Of a stretch of DNA of 64,000 nucleotides, positions 11,995 through 24,385 are shown piece after piece. Each line of letters starts with the position of its first letter. The first letter of the stretch is position 1. The notes under the pieces are model-generated. The model saw nothing but the letters and a program-made list of their open reading frames with translations, made no database searches and was not told where the DNA came from. A program made the translations under genes and the position numbers. This DNA comes from Eublepharis macularius (Eukaryota; Chordata; Lepidosauria; Squamata; Eublepharidae): the NCBI RefSeq assembly GCF_028583425.1, contig NC_072797.1, forward strand, positions 22,850,001-22,914,000, read 5' to 3'.

Positions 11995-12422
11995 GAGTCT
12001 CTCTACACAAGACATCTGACACATGAAGAACAAATGCTGGGAAATGCAATGTTAGCTGGGAAGGGTAGTTTTAAAAGACAGGGCCAGCGGCAGGACAAAG
12101 GCTTTGCTATACACTGGAGCTGTGTGAAGGGGCTGTGAAATGCCAGAAGGGAAACTTCAGCCCATTATAACCTCTCCAAGCCTGGCTCTGGAAGGCAGTT
12201 CCAGCCCATTTCCATTCCTTACTGCCCTCTGGTTGCAATCCCACACAGTTTTAGACTGGAGAGGTGAAATTGGCAGAGCCTTTGGAAAGGCAAAGGTTAA
12301 ATTAACAAACTCTTTGAGGAGCAATCACTGCCAGCTGTCTTTGTAAACAATGCTTCCCAGCTAACATTGCATCTTCCTACACTTGACAAACACACACGGA
12401 GGTGTCTCATATAGAGAGACTC
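11995..12422. mobile_element. Non-autonomous DNA element, GAGTCTCTCTACACAAGACA ends
   Basis: The 428-bp element begins GAGTCTCTCTACACAAGACA and ends TATAGAGAGACTC. Inner arms GCAATGTTAGCTGGGAAG and CTTCCCAGCTAACATTGC are inverted. A second full copy of almost the same size lies at 28276-28711, and a fragment is at 20845-20890. Confidence 0.8.
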
Positions 12423-12610
12423 CCAGAGACACCCCTCCTCTGGGTCATGTGACTTTTTGGCGGGAAAGCACCAAAAGGAGGAGGGGTGCTCCTAGTCTTC
12501 TAGAAAGCTCTGGATATCTTCTCCGTGGCTGGTCTGCGTGTGCATGGTCCCAATGTGTGCCTGCACAGAAGACCACTCAATGAACAACAGTTACAGGTAA
12601 GTGCAACCTG
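12423..12610 (-). repeat. Dispersed repeat, second arm
   Basis: The reverse complement matches 10605-10790. The right end carries ACAGTTACAGGTAAGTGCAA, inverse to 11955-11990. Confidence 0.6.
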
Positions 12611-13264
12611 TTTATTGCATGGACTGGCCAAAATGTACAAAGTATTGATGAATCATAATTTGATTAAAACCCATGAGATGTTGCAATGAAAAGCTTTACC
12701 CCTCCCCATGTACAAGAAACAGAACGCTTCTTCACCAAGAGAGGCTCATGCATGAGCAGTGAGCTGTATTTTGACTTAACAAGCCTCCAGTTGCATAAGC
12801 CTGATATCATTTTCAGTGGGTTTCAGTCCCATGTTGAAAAACAGGTTAAACACTCTTGGAAGCCAATTTGTGGTGCTCTAAGCATACCATGTTGAGTTTC
12901 TGCTTTTTATTTACTTCAAGGCAACCAGGCATAACCATGTGGTGTCCTACAGACAGCGCTGAAACCTCAACATCCTTGTTATTTGAAGTTATTAACAAAC
13001 AGATTTTTAACATGTGCACTGAACCTTCCAGTCATTGCTCCTCCTACAACAGTCAACATGAGTCAAAAATTTCCCTTCAAACTACCCAGTATTCTAAAAC
13101 GTTGTCTTAAATGTATACCAAAACTTTGCAGAATATGACAAGACTTTTCAGGTCGAGCCCATTGGTGGAGAGCGTGGAGGACAGGAGACTGAAGATGTTG
13201 GTGAACTGTCCTGCTGAATCAGTCATTTTTTCAACACATTTAAACTTGTTCACTTTACAAGTAT

Positions 13265-13364
13265 TGCTATGAAGCTGGTTTATAGCACATAACAACAACA
13301 ACAACAGTGTGATTATATAATTCCCTTCTGGGTAGATTAGTGTACACTCAGAGCGGTCAACAAA
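13265..13364 (-). repeat. SINE 3' half, interrupted
   Basis: AACAACAACAACAGTG and CACTCAGAGCGGTCAACAAA form the reverse tail of the SINE family at 2361. The rest of the copy continues at 14253 across an inserted DNA element. Confidence 0.6.
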
Positions 13365-14252
13365 GGCTGTTTTCACATGGCCAAATATAGCACAAATTTT
13401 GCGGAATGAATTGCTTACCTGCGATCCACCTTGTTGCGCCTCATCACGCCTCATCGTGCTTCCAGCAGTTCACACTTGCTTCAGAAATCATGTGACAGTG
13501 GGCAGTACTTGTTCACGTCACAGTTGACATCAGGGCCATACCGCCTGCTTTCTCTGTCTTTAAAAAAAAAAGTAACCAAGATTTGCGCTATTTTGAAAAT
13601 TCATTAGGCAAGTTCGTCCTTCCGCACTGCAGCACTTCCTGAAGACCTCTACCTGCTCCCTTCTCGCCCCCGATGGCTGCAGTGGGCAGGCTGGCCGGAG
13701 GCTCTCCCCTGCCTGGCGACCTTCCCCTTCCCCTGCCAGCGCAGCCCGCTCTGCTCCGGCTCCATGCCATCCTGTTCGGAGCTCTCCTGCTAGCCGCCCG
13801 CCAGCCCCACAGCCTTGGCTCCCTTGAAAGATCGCAATAGGGCAAATCGCTTCACTTTTTTTAAAAAAAAACTGGTCAGCTTTGTTCGTTTAGAGAAACA
13901 TTGCGATAGCGCAATTGGTTTTTCTTTTCTTTTTTCTTTTTTTTTAAAAAAGGGGACGTCACTGGGAGCCCGCAAAGGCGAGGGGGACCCCTGGACTTGT
14001 GCAGGAAAATCTCTCCCGACGGTTCCGGACAATAAAATGGGGGAGGGGCTTAGTGGGAAGTCTCTGATGAAGTGTTTCCAATAGTTTTTAATCGTCTCCA
14101 GTCGTTCCCACAAACAGCTAAAGAAGCGTCACGAAGCAGAATAAACGGAACTCCATGATTGCGGGATGATACAGGTATTCATTGGTTTTAGCGGAAGAAC
14201 AACGAAAGTATGTGTGAGTTTTGCGCTACAATAAGGCCGTGTGGAAATGGCC
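13365..14252. mobile_element. 888-bp non-autonomous DNA transposon inserted in a SINE
   Basis: It starts GGCTGTTTTCACATGGCC and ends GGCCGTGTGGAAATGGCC. Inner pairs such as ATAGCACAAATTTTGCG / TTTTGCGCTACAATAA are also inverted. The flanks read CAAC AAA | element | AAA GTCAGTG, and joining them restores the SINE, so the duplication is AAA (3 bp). No transposase frame was seen; the interior holds GC-rich and poly-T/A stretches. Confidence 0.85.
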
Positions 14253-14415
14253 AAAGTCAGTGTTATTATTATCTCCACAATACAGGTGGAGAGCTGGGGC
14301 TGAGAGGAGTGGCATACCCAAGGCCACCTGCTGAGCTCATGGCAGTAGTGGAATTCCAACCAGCAGAGTGCTGATTCACATCCCAACCACTTAACCACTA
14401 TGCTACTGCAGCTCT
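14253..14415 (-). repeat. SINE 5' half, interrupted
   Basis: GTCAGTGTTATTATTAT, CAAGGCCACCTGCTGAGCTC and the reverse B box GGAATTCCAACC complete the SINE begun at 13265. Confidence 0.7.
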
Positions 14416-14539
14416 CATACCACTGCTATGCAGCTCTTCAGGGTCAGAAAGGTCTTCTCCAATACATACAAACTGAGATTCTTTAATTGTGGAGATTGAA
14501 CTAAAGCCAGCTGTGACCTGAGGGCACTCCACCACCACC

Positions 14540-14645
14540 ATACCATATTATATCTTTGACTGTCCCAGCTTATATTAATTTATGCTGTGTAATCTGCCTC
14601 AAGTCTCAGTGAGAAAGGTGAACTATAAACGAACTATAAACAAAC
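14540..14645 (+). repeat. CR1/L2-type LINE 3' end
   Basis: GCTGTGTAATCTGCCTCAAG, TCTCAGTGAGAAAGGTGAAC and a TATAAACAAACAAACC tail match 29805-29870, another 3' end of the same family. Confidence 0.55.
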
Positions 14646-14799
14646 AAACCAGTTGATGTTCCTTCAAGGATTGTGACTAGGGTATGGTGATCAAATTAAA
14701 AACATGCATTGCCCAGTACACAGACGATAAACTTGCGGAGCTCTGTCTTGGATATACAAAACTACCTGTATTATTAAAACTTACATTATAAGGACATAG

Positions 14800-14945
14800 A
14801 TGCAGAGGAGTTAGCCGTGTTAGTCTGTAGTAGCAAAATCAAAAAGAGTCCAGTAGCACCTTTAAGACTAACCAACTTTATTGTAGCATAAGCTTTTGAG
14901 AATCACAGTTCTCTTCATCAGATGCATGGAGGACAAGAAGAAACT
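14800..14945. repeat. AGTCCAGTAGCACC-type repeat, probably a DNA element
   Basis: GTTAGTCTGTAGTAGCAAAA, AGAGTCCAGTAGCACCTTTA and CTCTTCATCAGATGCATGGA make a set seen in altered form at 17870, 29395, 32440, 32797, 34810 and 45662. The class is not certain. Confidence 0.5.
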
Positions 14946-16417
14946 GGTCAGATCTATAGGTGGAGAGGGGAGGGTGGAGTAGATGCAAACAGTAGCTTCT
15001 GATATGGAGATCAGTTTGCTTCTGTTAAGGAAGTCAGTTACTTCTGATAATGAGATAACCATTCATAACAACCTTTTAATATTTGTGCAGCCACCATATC
15101 TGATAAAGTAGTCTATCCAAGGACCACAATTCATTAATATAATAATCACAGGAACATTTGTGGAATGGAAATTATGAGTTAAACAGTTACTCATACTGAG
15201 CAAAACACCTTCCTTCTTTCTAATAGCTGCCGTCACTTAATCCGTAATTAACTCTGATCCAGTTGTTAAGAGAAAGCAATTGTAACAAAATAATTGCTCA
15301 TAATTTGTTCTGGTTCAACTAAAGGTTACTCGTCTGATGATCCAGTCTGCCTCTAGACTTCCTTTTGAGTACTTTGCTATTCAGCAAACTTTCCATGAAA
15401 TCTGCTATTGTTACAGCTTGGTGTTTTCCACTTTTTCCCAAGTTTGCATGGCTTCCCCACTGCTGCCGCACTTGCAGCACAATGCAATGCAAATAGTGCT
15501 TCCACATGGCAGGTTTTCTCACATTCCCCCCATTCCCTCAGCAGCAGCTCCCATTCCCACCGCTGTGGCCACCGGGGCTTTTTCATTTTTTAAAAAATTG
15601 TAGTTGAATATAATTATATTGTTAGAATATTATAACTATCTGTGTATCATTCTCTAGATTTCCAGCTTTCAGTTTTAAAAAAGTAATTCTCTCGGTCCTT
15701 TCCTTGTGGAGATATAAGAAGAAAGACATATCTCTGCAATGGTTAGGGGCTTTTTTAAAATGAAGGCTCAGAATTCATTGCTGATTTTAAAAAATATATC
15801 TTAAAATGTTGTGGGGACATTTTCAAAGATGTGTGAAGGGGAAAATGGCTGCTGTGGGGGTAGGATTGGAAAAATACGACTTTCCTCACCCACATTGTAG
15901 CCATCCATGCTTTGCTGTGATCTTTCCCAAAACTACTCAGCCAAATATGTTTGGAAAATTTCAGAGAAAAGCCAGAGAGAACCTTGGAGGGGGGCATTAG
16001 CACCACAATGCTATGGGGAAGAAGGGAGAGGGGGAAACACTTTCGTACAGCATAGAACTAGTGGCAAATAAGACTAGTGGAAAATTTCCTGCTCTCAACA
16101 GTGAAGATCAAAAGAAGATTAAAATTGCCGTTATTATGGTGGGGAAAGCCTTCTCTCATTCCCTCCTGGTTATATTTCCCTTCATTCCCTGCCACCACCA
16201 AACATATATGCTTCAACCCTCATCAGCCGTTTGTAAGCTGGTAAACCTCTGGCCATGCATAAAATACTAGCAAACAGATGATTGGTAGGTGAGCGGGTTA
16301 GGAAACCTTTCGATGCAGCTTTGTTCTTAACCAAAGAAAGACCTGTATTGCCCCACTAGTGGAATATATTAATTACAGGGAGCACAGAATAAGGAGGAAC
16401 GTATAGCATACTAACAG
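14946..16417. other. Unassigned sequence
   Basis: No exon or clear repeat end. 15330-15600 and 15790-16210 are richer in GC and carry short open frames on both strands without homology I recognise. Confidence 0.35.
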
Positions 16418-16486
16418 TGAAATCCTAAACAGAGTTACTCCAGCCTAAGCCCATTATAAGCCCACTAGACTTACAGTCTAGTAGTT
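16418..16486. repeat. Palindromic MITE fragment, CTAAACAGAGTTACTCCAG type
   Basis: AAATCCTAAACAGAGTTACT then CCAGCCTAAGCCCATTATAA. Other copies are at 28204, 34990, 42846 and 43835. Confidence 0.6.
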
Positions 16487-16649
16487 ATATATGAAAAGAA
16501 AATTACTACCTACAGTACTTGAGAGTTACTAAAGATACCTTGGCACCCTTCAGAATGGGTGCATGTCTTTTTGGACAGTCAGGGGTTAGAGACAAGTCAC
16601 CACTCTACCTTCCCCCTTCCAGTTCCCAGATGAACCACACACGCAAAAG

Positions 16650-17508
16650 TAGGGTTGCCAGGGGCCCCAGGGGCCAAAGCAAGGGCAGGGGTACCCACCT
16701 CCCATGTCCGCACATACTGTGTGCATGTTCCCATGCTTCAGAAATTTGCACCAGAAAATGTCATTTTCCAGTATGACAGAGGAGTTGTGGCGTGCAGTGA
16801 AGCTAAACTCTGTAAAAACCATCCTGTTGGAGGCAGTTTTCATTAAGAGCTTCAGCATGCACCATAACTCCTCCATTGCACTGGAAAATGCATGTGACAG
16901 AGGAGCCATAGTGCATGCTGAAGCTGAGCTCAGTAAAACCCACCCCCAAAGGAGCAGTTTTCATAGAGCTCAGTTTCAGCGCCCTGTGGTTCCTCTGTGA
17001 CCAGCGCAACGGGGGAGTATGTGAGCCCATGTGTGCACTCCCCCGACACACACTGCTAGTCAGATGAGTGAGGCCAGAGGGGTGGCAGGTAGAGATGGGC
17101 ACGAACCGAAATATGAACCAAAATTAAGCACGAACCAGGCCGGTTCATGGTTTGCAAACCACAGTTCATCAGATCTCATTTCTGATGAACCACCATGAAC
17201 TTTTAGGCTGGTTCGTTTGGTTCGTTTTTTGGTTCGTCACTGCAGACAGCCTGGTGCCAATCAATCAGTTTCCTAGGCAACAGGGGCGGACTTCCTGCAG
17301 ACCTTCTGCTAACCTGGAAGTGACCTTCTGCTGACCCGGATGTGACAATTTTCTTACCTGGATGTGACGTTTTCACGAACCAAATGAACCAGTTCATGAA
17401 AGTTCGTGGTTCATGGTTGGTGAAATTTGACGAACCACATGGTTCGGTTTTTTTCCGGTTCTTGCCTATCTCTAGTGGCAGGTGGGGATAGGGAGATGGC
17501 AAGCCTAA
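16650..17508. mobile_element. GGGTTGCCA-ended hAT-type element carrying a nested hAT
   Basis: The start is TAGGGTTGCCAGGGGCC and the end GGCAAGCCTA. Flanks CGCAAAAG and AACAAAAG are a plausible worn 8-bp duplication (6 of 8). The element at 17090-17474 sits inside. Confidence 0.6.
17090..17474. mobile_element. hAT-type non-autonomous element, exact 8-bp duplication
   Basis: The ends TAGAGATGGGCACGAACC and TTCTTGCCTATCTCTA are inverted. GTGGCAGG is exact on both sides (17082-17089, 17475-17482). The interior is rich in GGTTCGT/ACGAACC words. First of four copies of this family in the window. Confidence 0.92.
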
Positions 17509-17867
17509 CAAAAGACTATGGATCTTTTAAAACCCTTCTCCAGAGAGGTAGATTCCCTCTGAGTTAGGACTGGCCTCTGTCCAGTCTCCATAGCACCCTC
17601 AAACCTGAGCATTATTGCCCACAGTGCCCAGATTTTATGATGCCACCCAAAGGCTAGAAAAACATCCATTCCATCACAGGATGGCAGAACAAATGGCTAT
17701 GCCCAGTCCTCTTTTTATTACCTCTTCCTGAGAAGAGAGCAGCTCACACAGGTGCTAAGTCAGAAGGTGAATTTAAGGCTAGCTTGATATCTAAAGGCCC
17801 ATTTTATATCCCTTTAGTATAACAGTCCTTGCAATGGATTCATGTTTCATACACACACACATTCAAA

Positions 17868-17965
17868 AAGGGGGTAGCCAATGTTAGTCCATTGTTGCAA
17901 AAATGAAAAGCAGTTTTGTGGCATCTAACAGACAACATGCAGCATGTTAGCCTTGAGTTTCCATA
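17868..17965. repeat. AGTCCAGTAGCACC-type repeat fragment
   Basis: GTAGCCAATGTTAGTCCATT and GTTTTGTGGCATCTAACAG resemble the 14800 repeat. Confidence 0.4.
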
Positions 17966-18459
17966 AGAAAGGCAGTGAAGTAAATTTTTCAAAAAAATAA
18001 GCTTTTCTAGTCTACAGACCATTAGAGGCATCAACAACTGTGGCCTCATATGGCAGACATATATAACAGAGGTTGCTTTTTTAAAAATAGTGGGATCAAA
18101 AGGCAATGGAATCTAAGAGGTTGGTTTGGCCTGTGGTATTTCTATGCGAAGCAAAAATGCATACAAGGTAAACACAGTAATAGGTGATAGCACAATGCTG
18201 CTAGACTGACTAAGAGAATGAATGTAACACTTCAGTACGAGAGGAAACTAGCAGCACAACTGAAGCTCTGTGTGGTTTCTCAGCAATTCTACAAAATAGC
18301 TCAGATTTTTTGATTGTTTATCAGTTAGTGCGAATTGTAGCTACAGCTCATAAAAGTATCTTTGGGGGATTTTTAAATTCAAGGATGGAATAGCCATGAT
18401 TCAAGCTCAAATATTTTTTCAAAGCATACATCTAGCCCTCGTTGCACCAGAGTCCAACG

Positions 18460-18610
18460 TAATTAATTTATTTTTTATTATTTATTTATTTATTTATTTA
18501 TTTAAATTTGTATTCTGCCCTCCCCGCACCGGCAGGCTCAGGGCGGATCACCTTTATAGACATTAAAATTACAACCACAATTTAAAACATAATAAATACA
18601 GTATAAATAT
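18460..18610 (-). repeat. L2/CR1 LINE 3' end with (TTTA)n
   Basis: A (TTTA)n run then TTGTATTCTGCCCTCCCC and GGCTCAGGGCGGATCACC is the reverse of the GGCGGAATACAAAT-(TAAA)n tail also present at 33590. Confidence 0.7.
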
Positions 18611-18829
18611 TTAAAAATAAATACTAGCAGCACAAACAGTTCATTAATCCATTTCTAACCATCACTGAAAAATAGTTAAAGAAGAAGGAAACTTCTTTTT
18701 TGGAGGTGGATGTTCTAATAGGGAGGGCCCCATTCTTAAAAGGTCCTCAGTTAATGAATCCAACTTTAATTCAGATCCTCCACAACAAACTAATTATGGG
18801 CAGTTCTCATCACCACATCTCAAAAAGGA

Positions 18830-19160
18830 CACTGCAGAGCCAATAAAAGTACAGAAGACAAGCAAGATGCTTAGTGGGTTGGAGTGCCTTTCCGTTGGAA
18901 AAAAGCTAGAGAGATTGGGACTTTTCACTCTAGAAAAAAGACAGCTAAGGGGAGACATGATAGAGGCTTACAAAATTATGCACTAAGTGGAGAAAGTGGG
19001 AAGAGGGAACTTTTTCTCCCTCTCCCATAATTCTAGAACTCAAGTGAACCAAATGAAAATGTCGGAAATAGGTTCAGAACAGACAAAAGGAAATACTTTT
19101 TTATTCAACAAGTAATTAAACTGGAATTCAATGCCAGGAAAGGTGACGATGGCCACGATA
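18830..19160 (+). repeat. CR1 LINE, reverse transcriptase C-terminal fragment
   Basis: The translated stretch reads KLERLGLFTLEKRQLRGDMI with EAYKIMH, then FFIQQVIKLEFN-like text. This is the C-terminal end of CR1 reverse transcriptase. It is 5'-truncated with several disruptions, so old. Confidence 0.75.
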
Positions 19161-19239
19161 ATAATAACATACTGTGTAAATCACTCTGAGTGAGCATTTA
19201 GTTGTCCTGAAGGGAGGTTTATACATCAAATTTTGTTGT

Positions 19240-19390
19240 TGTTATTGTTATTATATGCCCCTGGAGGCCTGTTTCCCTGCCTTCCTCCCCAACTGGTCGG
19301 ACGAGGGGTGGCAGGGGGACAATGGGAGCAGGGGGTTCCTCGTCCCCACTGGGGGACCGGGGATCCCTACCCAAAGGATGGTTTCCTTGT
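19240..19390. repeat. Fragment of GGGTTGCCA-type element
   Basis: GGGGTGGCAGGGGGACAATG, GTTCCTCGTCCCCACTGGGG and related words recur in the element ending at 49863. Confidence 0.35.
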
Positions 19391-21027
19391 TGGATAAATA
19401 TTTGTGAGGATAGAACATGACTCAAACTTCATTTAACTCTTTAGTGACAGGCTTATTCCTCTTTGTTCCCTCTTGAAGGAGGGTCATAGAATGGGTTTAG
19501 GTTCTGCTTGCGGGGGGGGATCATATGGTGCCGCTAGAGGCTATTTCCCAGGAACAACCTAAAAATGTCTCTCTAGTCTTCTGGGAGGAAGATGTTCATG
19601 AGGCATAAGTTGACTAGGGCCAGTGACTAATTTGACAAAAGGACTGTCTTGAATAATATATTAGTTATCCTTATTCTAGCTTCCTCATAACTATGCTCTA
19701 CTTATGTGAAGAGTAGATAAACTCTTAAGCAGGGCAGGTACAACCTGACCTAATTTGATCTGCATATGTGACAGATAAAAGATGACCTAATTCAGATCAA
19801 AAATAGCAAGATACAATTTCCCACACTCTAAATTCAGCTGTGAATGCAAGACCACCACCATGTTGAGCAACTGCTCTCACTGTCTTCAGATTTCTCCCTT
19901 ATCTCCACCAAGGAAATGTTGCTTCTTTCTCCAAGGAGGCAAGAACTATCTTACTGTTCAGATGTGGGGTGAGACAGCCTGGTGCCCTGTGGTAGTAATT
20001 CTGTCTGGACCTCGGATGTCTGAAGATGCCCTTTTCCATTTCTTTTCCTTTTCATGAGTTGTTGTGAATCTTTCCATTTCATTTGGTTACTAGTGATCCT
20101 GATTTATTTATTTATTTAGGTTAATGGGTTGCCCATTGTTTATACCATTTGTATACAATTGATGCAAAAATGTTCTACTGAACTTTCTTTGTAAGATTGA
20201 GGGGAAACATGGCTACAGTTTCACCTCTCTGGGCAGAACTCTAGGTAGAAGCTGGAATTTTTCAACGGAAGCAATACAAAATACTAGGGATGAGCAAAAC
20301 GAAACTCCCAAGCCAAAGTTATACACAGAAATTGCTGTTTCGAATCATTACACAGATCCAAGATGTTTGGAATAAAGAAACTCCCTTCCTAAAAAGTCTG
20401 GGTTCCCCCCCAAAAACTTTGATGTTTACCAGCTATGTAGCCTAAGCAAATGTTTTTTCTTTGACTGTATTAATTTCCTGGAAATGGCACCTCTCCCTTT
20501 CAATCAGACCCTTGCAAGGGAGGAGCACAGAGCAGTCGCAGCCAATCCCAAGCTACAGAGAGATGCCATTCTCCTCCCCACTCCTTTATGGGATGGAGAG
20601 TTTTCTTTTCCTCTGGAAGTAGAAAACCTGGTCTTGTTCAGGGGCCCGTAGAATTCAAACCCATTGTCCAATTTTCTTGAAACTTGGGAGTTCTTTGAAT
20701 GACTGACAAAGGACTCTCCACTGTAATTTTGGTGATACTGATTGAAAAAAAATACTTCAGCCCTCCCTAGGGTTGCCTTTCTCCGGGGGTGGGAGGAGAT
20801 CTGCCACTCCCACACCTCATCCCCTACTTCCACTCACTCATCATTTAAAACTACGCTTCTCAGCTAACATTGCATCTCTCGACATGTGTGTGGGCAGGCA
20901 GCATTGGACATGCCAGGCATCACAGTTACTTTTGGTCTTCAGCTGCTACATGTGCCATGCACAGCACATCACTTGCATTCTTGGCAATAAGAATTCTTGG
21001 CAGGCTAACATTGCCAGTATAGATCAT
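19391..21027. other. Unassigned sequence with repeat scraps
   Basis: 20285-20310 (CTAGGGATGAGCAAAACGAA) looks like one worn end of a TAGAGATGGGC hAT element. 20640-20730 resembles part of the 6120 repeat. 20845-20890 matches the 11995 element. Confidence 0.35.
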
Positions 21028-21179
21028 GAGTGATTCTGCACACGTTGGATAATGCACTTCTAATCCTCTTTATAGATCATTTGGAATGGATATTTTTGTG
21101 TGCGGAACAAAAAATCCACCTCAAATGATTGATAAAGTGCATTGAAAGGGCATTATCCAACATGTGCGGAATTTCTCAC
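21028..21179. mobile_element. Palindromic GATTCYGCACAC MITE
   Basis: GTGATTCTGCACACGTTGGA then TAATGCACTT; the end GCATTATCCAACATGTGCGG then AATTTCTCAC. Same family as 40573 and 52829, about 150 bp. It adjoins the head of the next SINE. Confidence 0.75.
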
Positions 21180-21390
21180 AGTGATTAGAGTACTGGGCTA
21201 GGATCTGGTGGAAACATACAAATCCCCACTCTGCCATAGAAAATCACTGGGTGGCTTGGACCATCATTCTCTCACAATCTCACAGTGTTGGTGTTGTGGG
21301 AATAAAACACAGGAGGGGATATTGGTATCATAAAGTGTTTTGGGATTTCCATTAGGGAGAAAAGCGTGGTATAAAGAAATCATTTGTAGT
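21180..21390 (+). repeat. tRNA-derived SINE
   Basis: GTGATTAGAGTACTGGGCTA head, ATCACTGGGTGGCTTGGACC body and a GCGTGGTATAAAGAAATC tail. Confidence 0.6.
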
Positions 21391-22462
21391 ATTTGAGGAT
21401 CCAGTCTAAACTAGGACTGAGTTTATATCTGTCAAAAGTTCCAGTCTTCTGGTTTTTGCTTTTGATTCCTTAGCTTCATTTGTCTTGTGTATGCATATTC
21501 TCATTTTATATGCAGTTTATATAATATTTACATGTATGACATAAGATGGTTGTACATATAATATATGTGTGATGCCGATCCATTGACACAGAGATAATGT
21601 TGAAATGTGTCCATCTTATAGGCAAAATTCAGTGTGAGAAAGTAGACAATTGAGCAAGAATTTTTAAAAAATCACAGGTTTGAGTTCCAAATTGGAGAAG
21701 TGAAATAGAAATATAAGATTTCTAAGTCAAAACTAGCATGGATGAGAAATTTAAAATCATCCCTAGCTTAAAGAAGATGTTGGGTTTGTGCTATCACCAC
21801 ATGGATAGGTTATTTTTGCCTATATTATGTTGAAACCAGGCCTTAGAGGGGAAGGGAGAGGAAAAAGTAAGTGCTTGGGGAGTTATGCCCAGGGTGTTTA
21901 GCACTCCTTTCTGCCTGTCAGGCTTAAGGGCTGGTCCTTAGATAAGTAAAATCACATTAAAAGAGTTCCACCTGACCCTGTAGGACTTTAAATATAAAGT
22001 ATACCATTTATATAAAGTACGCTATTCTCTTTCCAACTTGGGTCCAAAAGAAAGCATTTGTCCATTGTAATCCAGGACACATATTCAATTGCAAGTTTGT
22101 GGTGGGGGTGAATAAGCCAGCACTCTGTGACACTTTTACCTGTGGTTTATATATTTGTTTACCAAAAGAACCACTGGTGCACATTGTCAACCTGCCAGAA
22201 AATACATCTCAAGCGCAATTATCTGTTAGTTGTGTTTCTTTGCATTTCAAGAGTTGTTATTTATTAGTTGTGTGTTTCTTTCCTTTCTTTCTTCCTTCTC
22301 TTTATCCCTTAGACACTCCTTGATGCATTAATCTTTACTGGCAGAATTATTTAAACCCATTGCTATTGTAGATCCTCATAAAAGGGATAACCCACTAGCA
22401 AGTTGCATGTTTCTATAATCATTTCATTACACAACTAGAGGGGGAAACCAATTTTTTTTAAA

Positions 22463-22689
<227 letters not shown>

Positions 22690-22897
22690 CTTGGGGGCTG
22701 TAGCCAAAGGTTTATTTGGTTTTGAATCAACATGTGAAAGTTGTCCTTCTTGATGATAACCATGTCAAGCCATTATATGCCTCTCTTCCCTTCTGGCCTC
22801 TTCCTTCTGGTCATCTCTATTTCTACAGAGTCCCGTCACTCCTGTCTCCATCCATTTCTCATTTCTCATCTTCTTTCAAATCCACAATTCTCCATAG

Positions 22898-23106
22898 TAG
22901 GGTTGCCACTCTCCAGGTGGGGTTTGGAGATCTCTCAGAAGAATCTCCAACTACAGAGGTCAGTTCCTCTGTAGAAAATGGCTACTTTGAGAGTGGACTG
23001 TATGGCATTATATCCTACTGAGGTCCTTCCCCTCCCCAAACCCCATCCTTCTCAGAGTCCACCCCCAGATATCCAGGAATTTCCCAAAATGGAGTTGGCA
23101 ACCCTA
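22898..23106. mobile_element. GGGTTGCCA hAT-type MITE
   Basis: Starts TAGGGTTGCCACTCTCCAGG and ends GAGTTGGCAACCCTA. The interior carries the GGAGATCTCTC and AAATGGCTACTTTGAGAG words of the family. No exact duplication. Confidence 0.75.
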
Positions 23107-23828
23107 GCATAAAAGGAAGGATAAACATTTTCCACCACAGCGCTGCAGCTCCCATCTGACCCCTCTCACACACACCTCCATTGCTACTTTTCAAAAAATT
23201 AAATAGAGCTAGAGATGCCATCACAGATCTTTTGGTATCTAGTTTTCTAGCTAACCCTTTCTCCTCAGTGTTTTTGCCTTTCCTGACTCCCTTTTGCCTG
23301 CTAACTGCTTCCTTCTCCACAGTTCCCATTCCTAACCCTCCTCCGCCACCTCTTTCCTAGCTCCTGCAACCGTCTCTAACCTACTTATTCTAGAGGAGCA
23401 CATGAGGATGTCTTCAAATGCAGTAAGCAACCACTAGTGTTTCCTGCCATTTAATTTTTTCCTTTCCTTGGTTTTTGCCTGTGAGAAGATCATCAGCCAC
23501 CATAAATGTGCCATGCACACTGGTTGACAGACCACTTCTGCAGCATTCTAAAACCACCAGACAACAACCAAGATGACTGAGACAATTTTCAGTAAAGCAG
23601 AACAGCAAAATGTCGGTCAGCATTGCTTGGTTTTGAAACCCCACATCCTCCTTTCTAGTCTTATGATGTGTCGCAACTTGTAAATTCAATTCACTGTCAC
23701 CACAGTTTGGAAGAAATTCAGAGTCTCAGATCTGAAGTTCTCTCATCCTTGGCTCTTGAAGGACAGCTTTGCGCATAGGGCAAATGAAGGCTTCCTGGCT
23801 TTAGTTGCACTCCAACTTGCTGAGACAT

Positions 23829-24243
23829 AGGGTTGCCCAGTCCTTATCCCCTCCTGGTTTTGGGGGGGGGGGGCAGCACTTTCCTTGGTCCTCCTGATAG
23901 ACTTATCCTCATGTGTGTGCTTTGCAAGTGCATACTCCCAGGCTTGTGCGATGACGTCACTTCCTGGAAGTGACATCATCATGCTGGCCAAGGACTTGCT
24001 CTCACGTTTTGTGTGGGGCAAATTTGGCCTGTTTGGGGCCAAAACTGGCCTAGTGAAGTGCAGGAGCAGCGATGTCTTCACGCCCCACTGGGAGCGCACC
24101 TGGCGCATGCTTTCCCTGGTTGCCTCCTGGTGGTGGGCAATCGTGGGATTTGTAACCTCCCGCTGATCGCCAACGTTTGGTGGGCAAGTGGACAAACCCC
24201 CAGGACACTGCCCACTACCAGCAGGCAACTGGGAAGCCTACTG
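23829..24243. repeat. GGGTTGCC-type element, longer subfamily
   Basis: ATAGGGTTGCCCAGTCC start, GATGACGTCACTTCCTGGAA interior and GGCAACTGGGAAGCCTA end. The open frames across it on both strands (23743-24228 and 23885-24166) are not gene-like. Confidence 0.5.
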
Positions 24244-24287
24244 AGACACCTGAAGGCAAGTGTCTAGTCAAATTCAGGTTCATTTCT

Positions 24288-24385
24288 GTCCCCAAAAGGT
24301 TCCAAAGTGGCTTACAGAAATCCCCCAAACAACTACATTAAATCAATATAATTTAAACAGAACCAACATACATATCCTGACAGGC
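24288..24385 (-). repeat. LINE 3' end fragment (L2/CR1 type)
   Basis: CCCCAAAAGGTTCCAAAGTG then GCTTACAGAAATC is the reverse of a typical 'AAGCCACTTTGG' LINE 3' tail. Confidence 0.45.

Noticed and set aside
20285-20780. A fifth TAGAGATGGGC-type hAT element
   Set aside because: One end-like sequence (CTAGGGATGAGCAAAACGAA) is present but no matching inverse end or 8-bp duplication was found.
23743-24228. 161-codon minus-strand open frame
   Set aside because: Spans a GGGTTGCC-type repeat and its GC-rich interior; no domain and no splice context.
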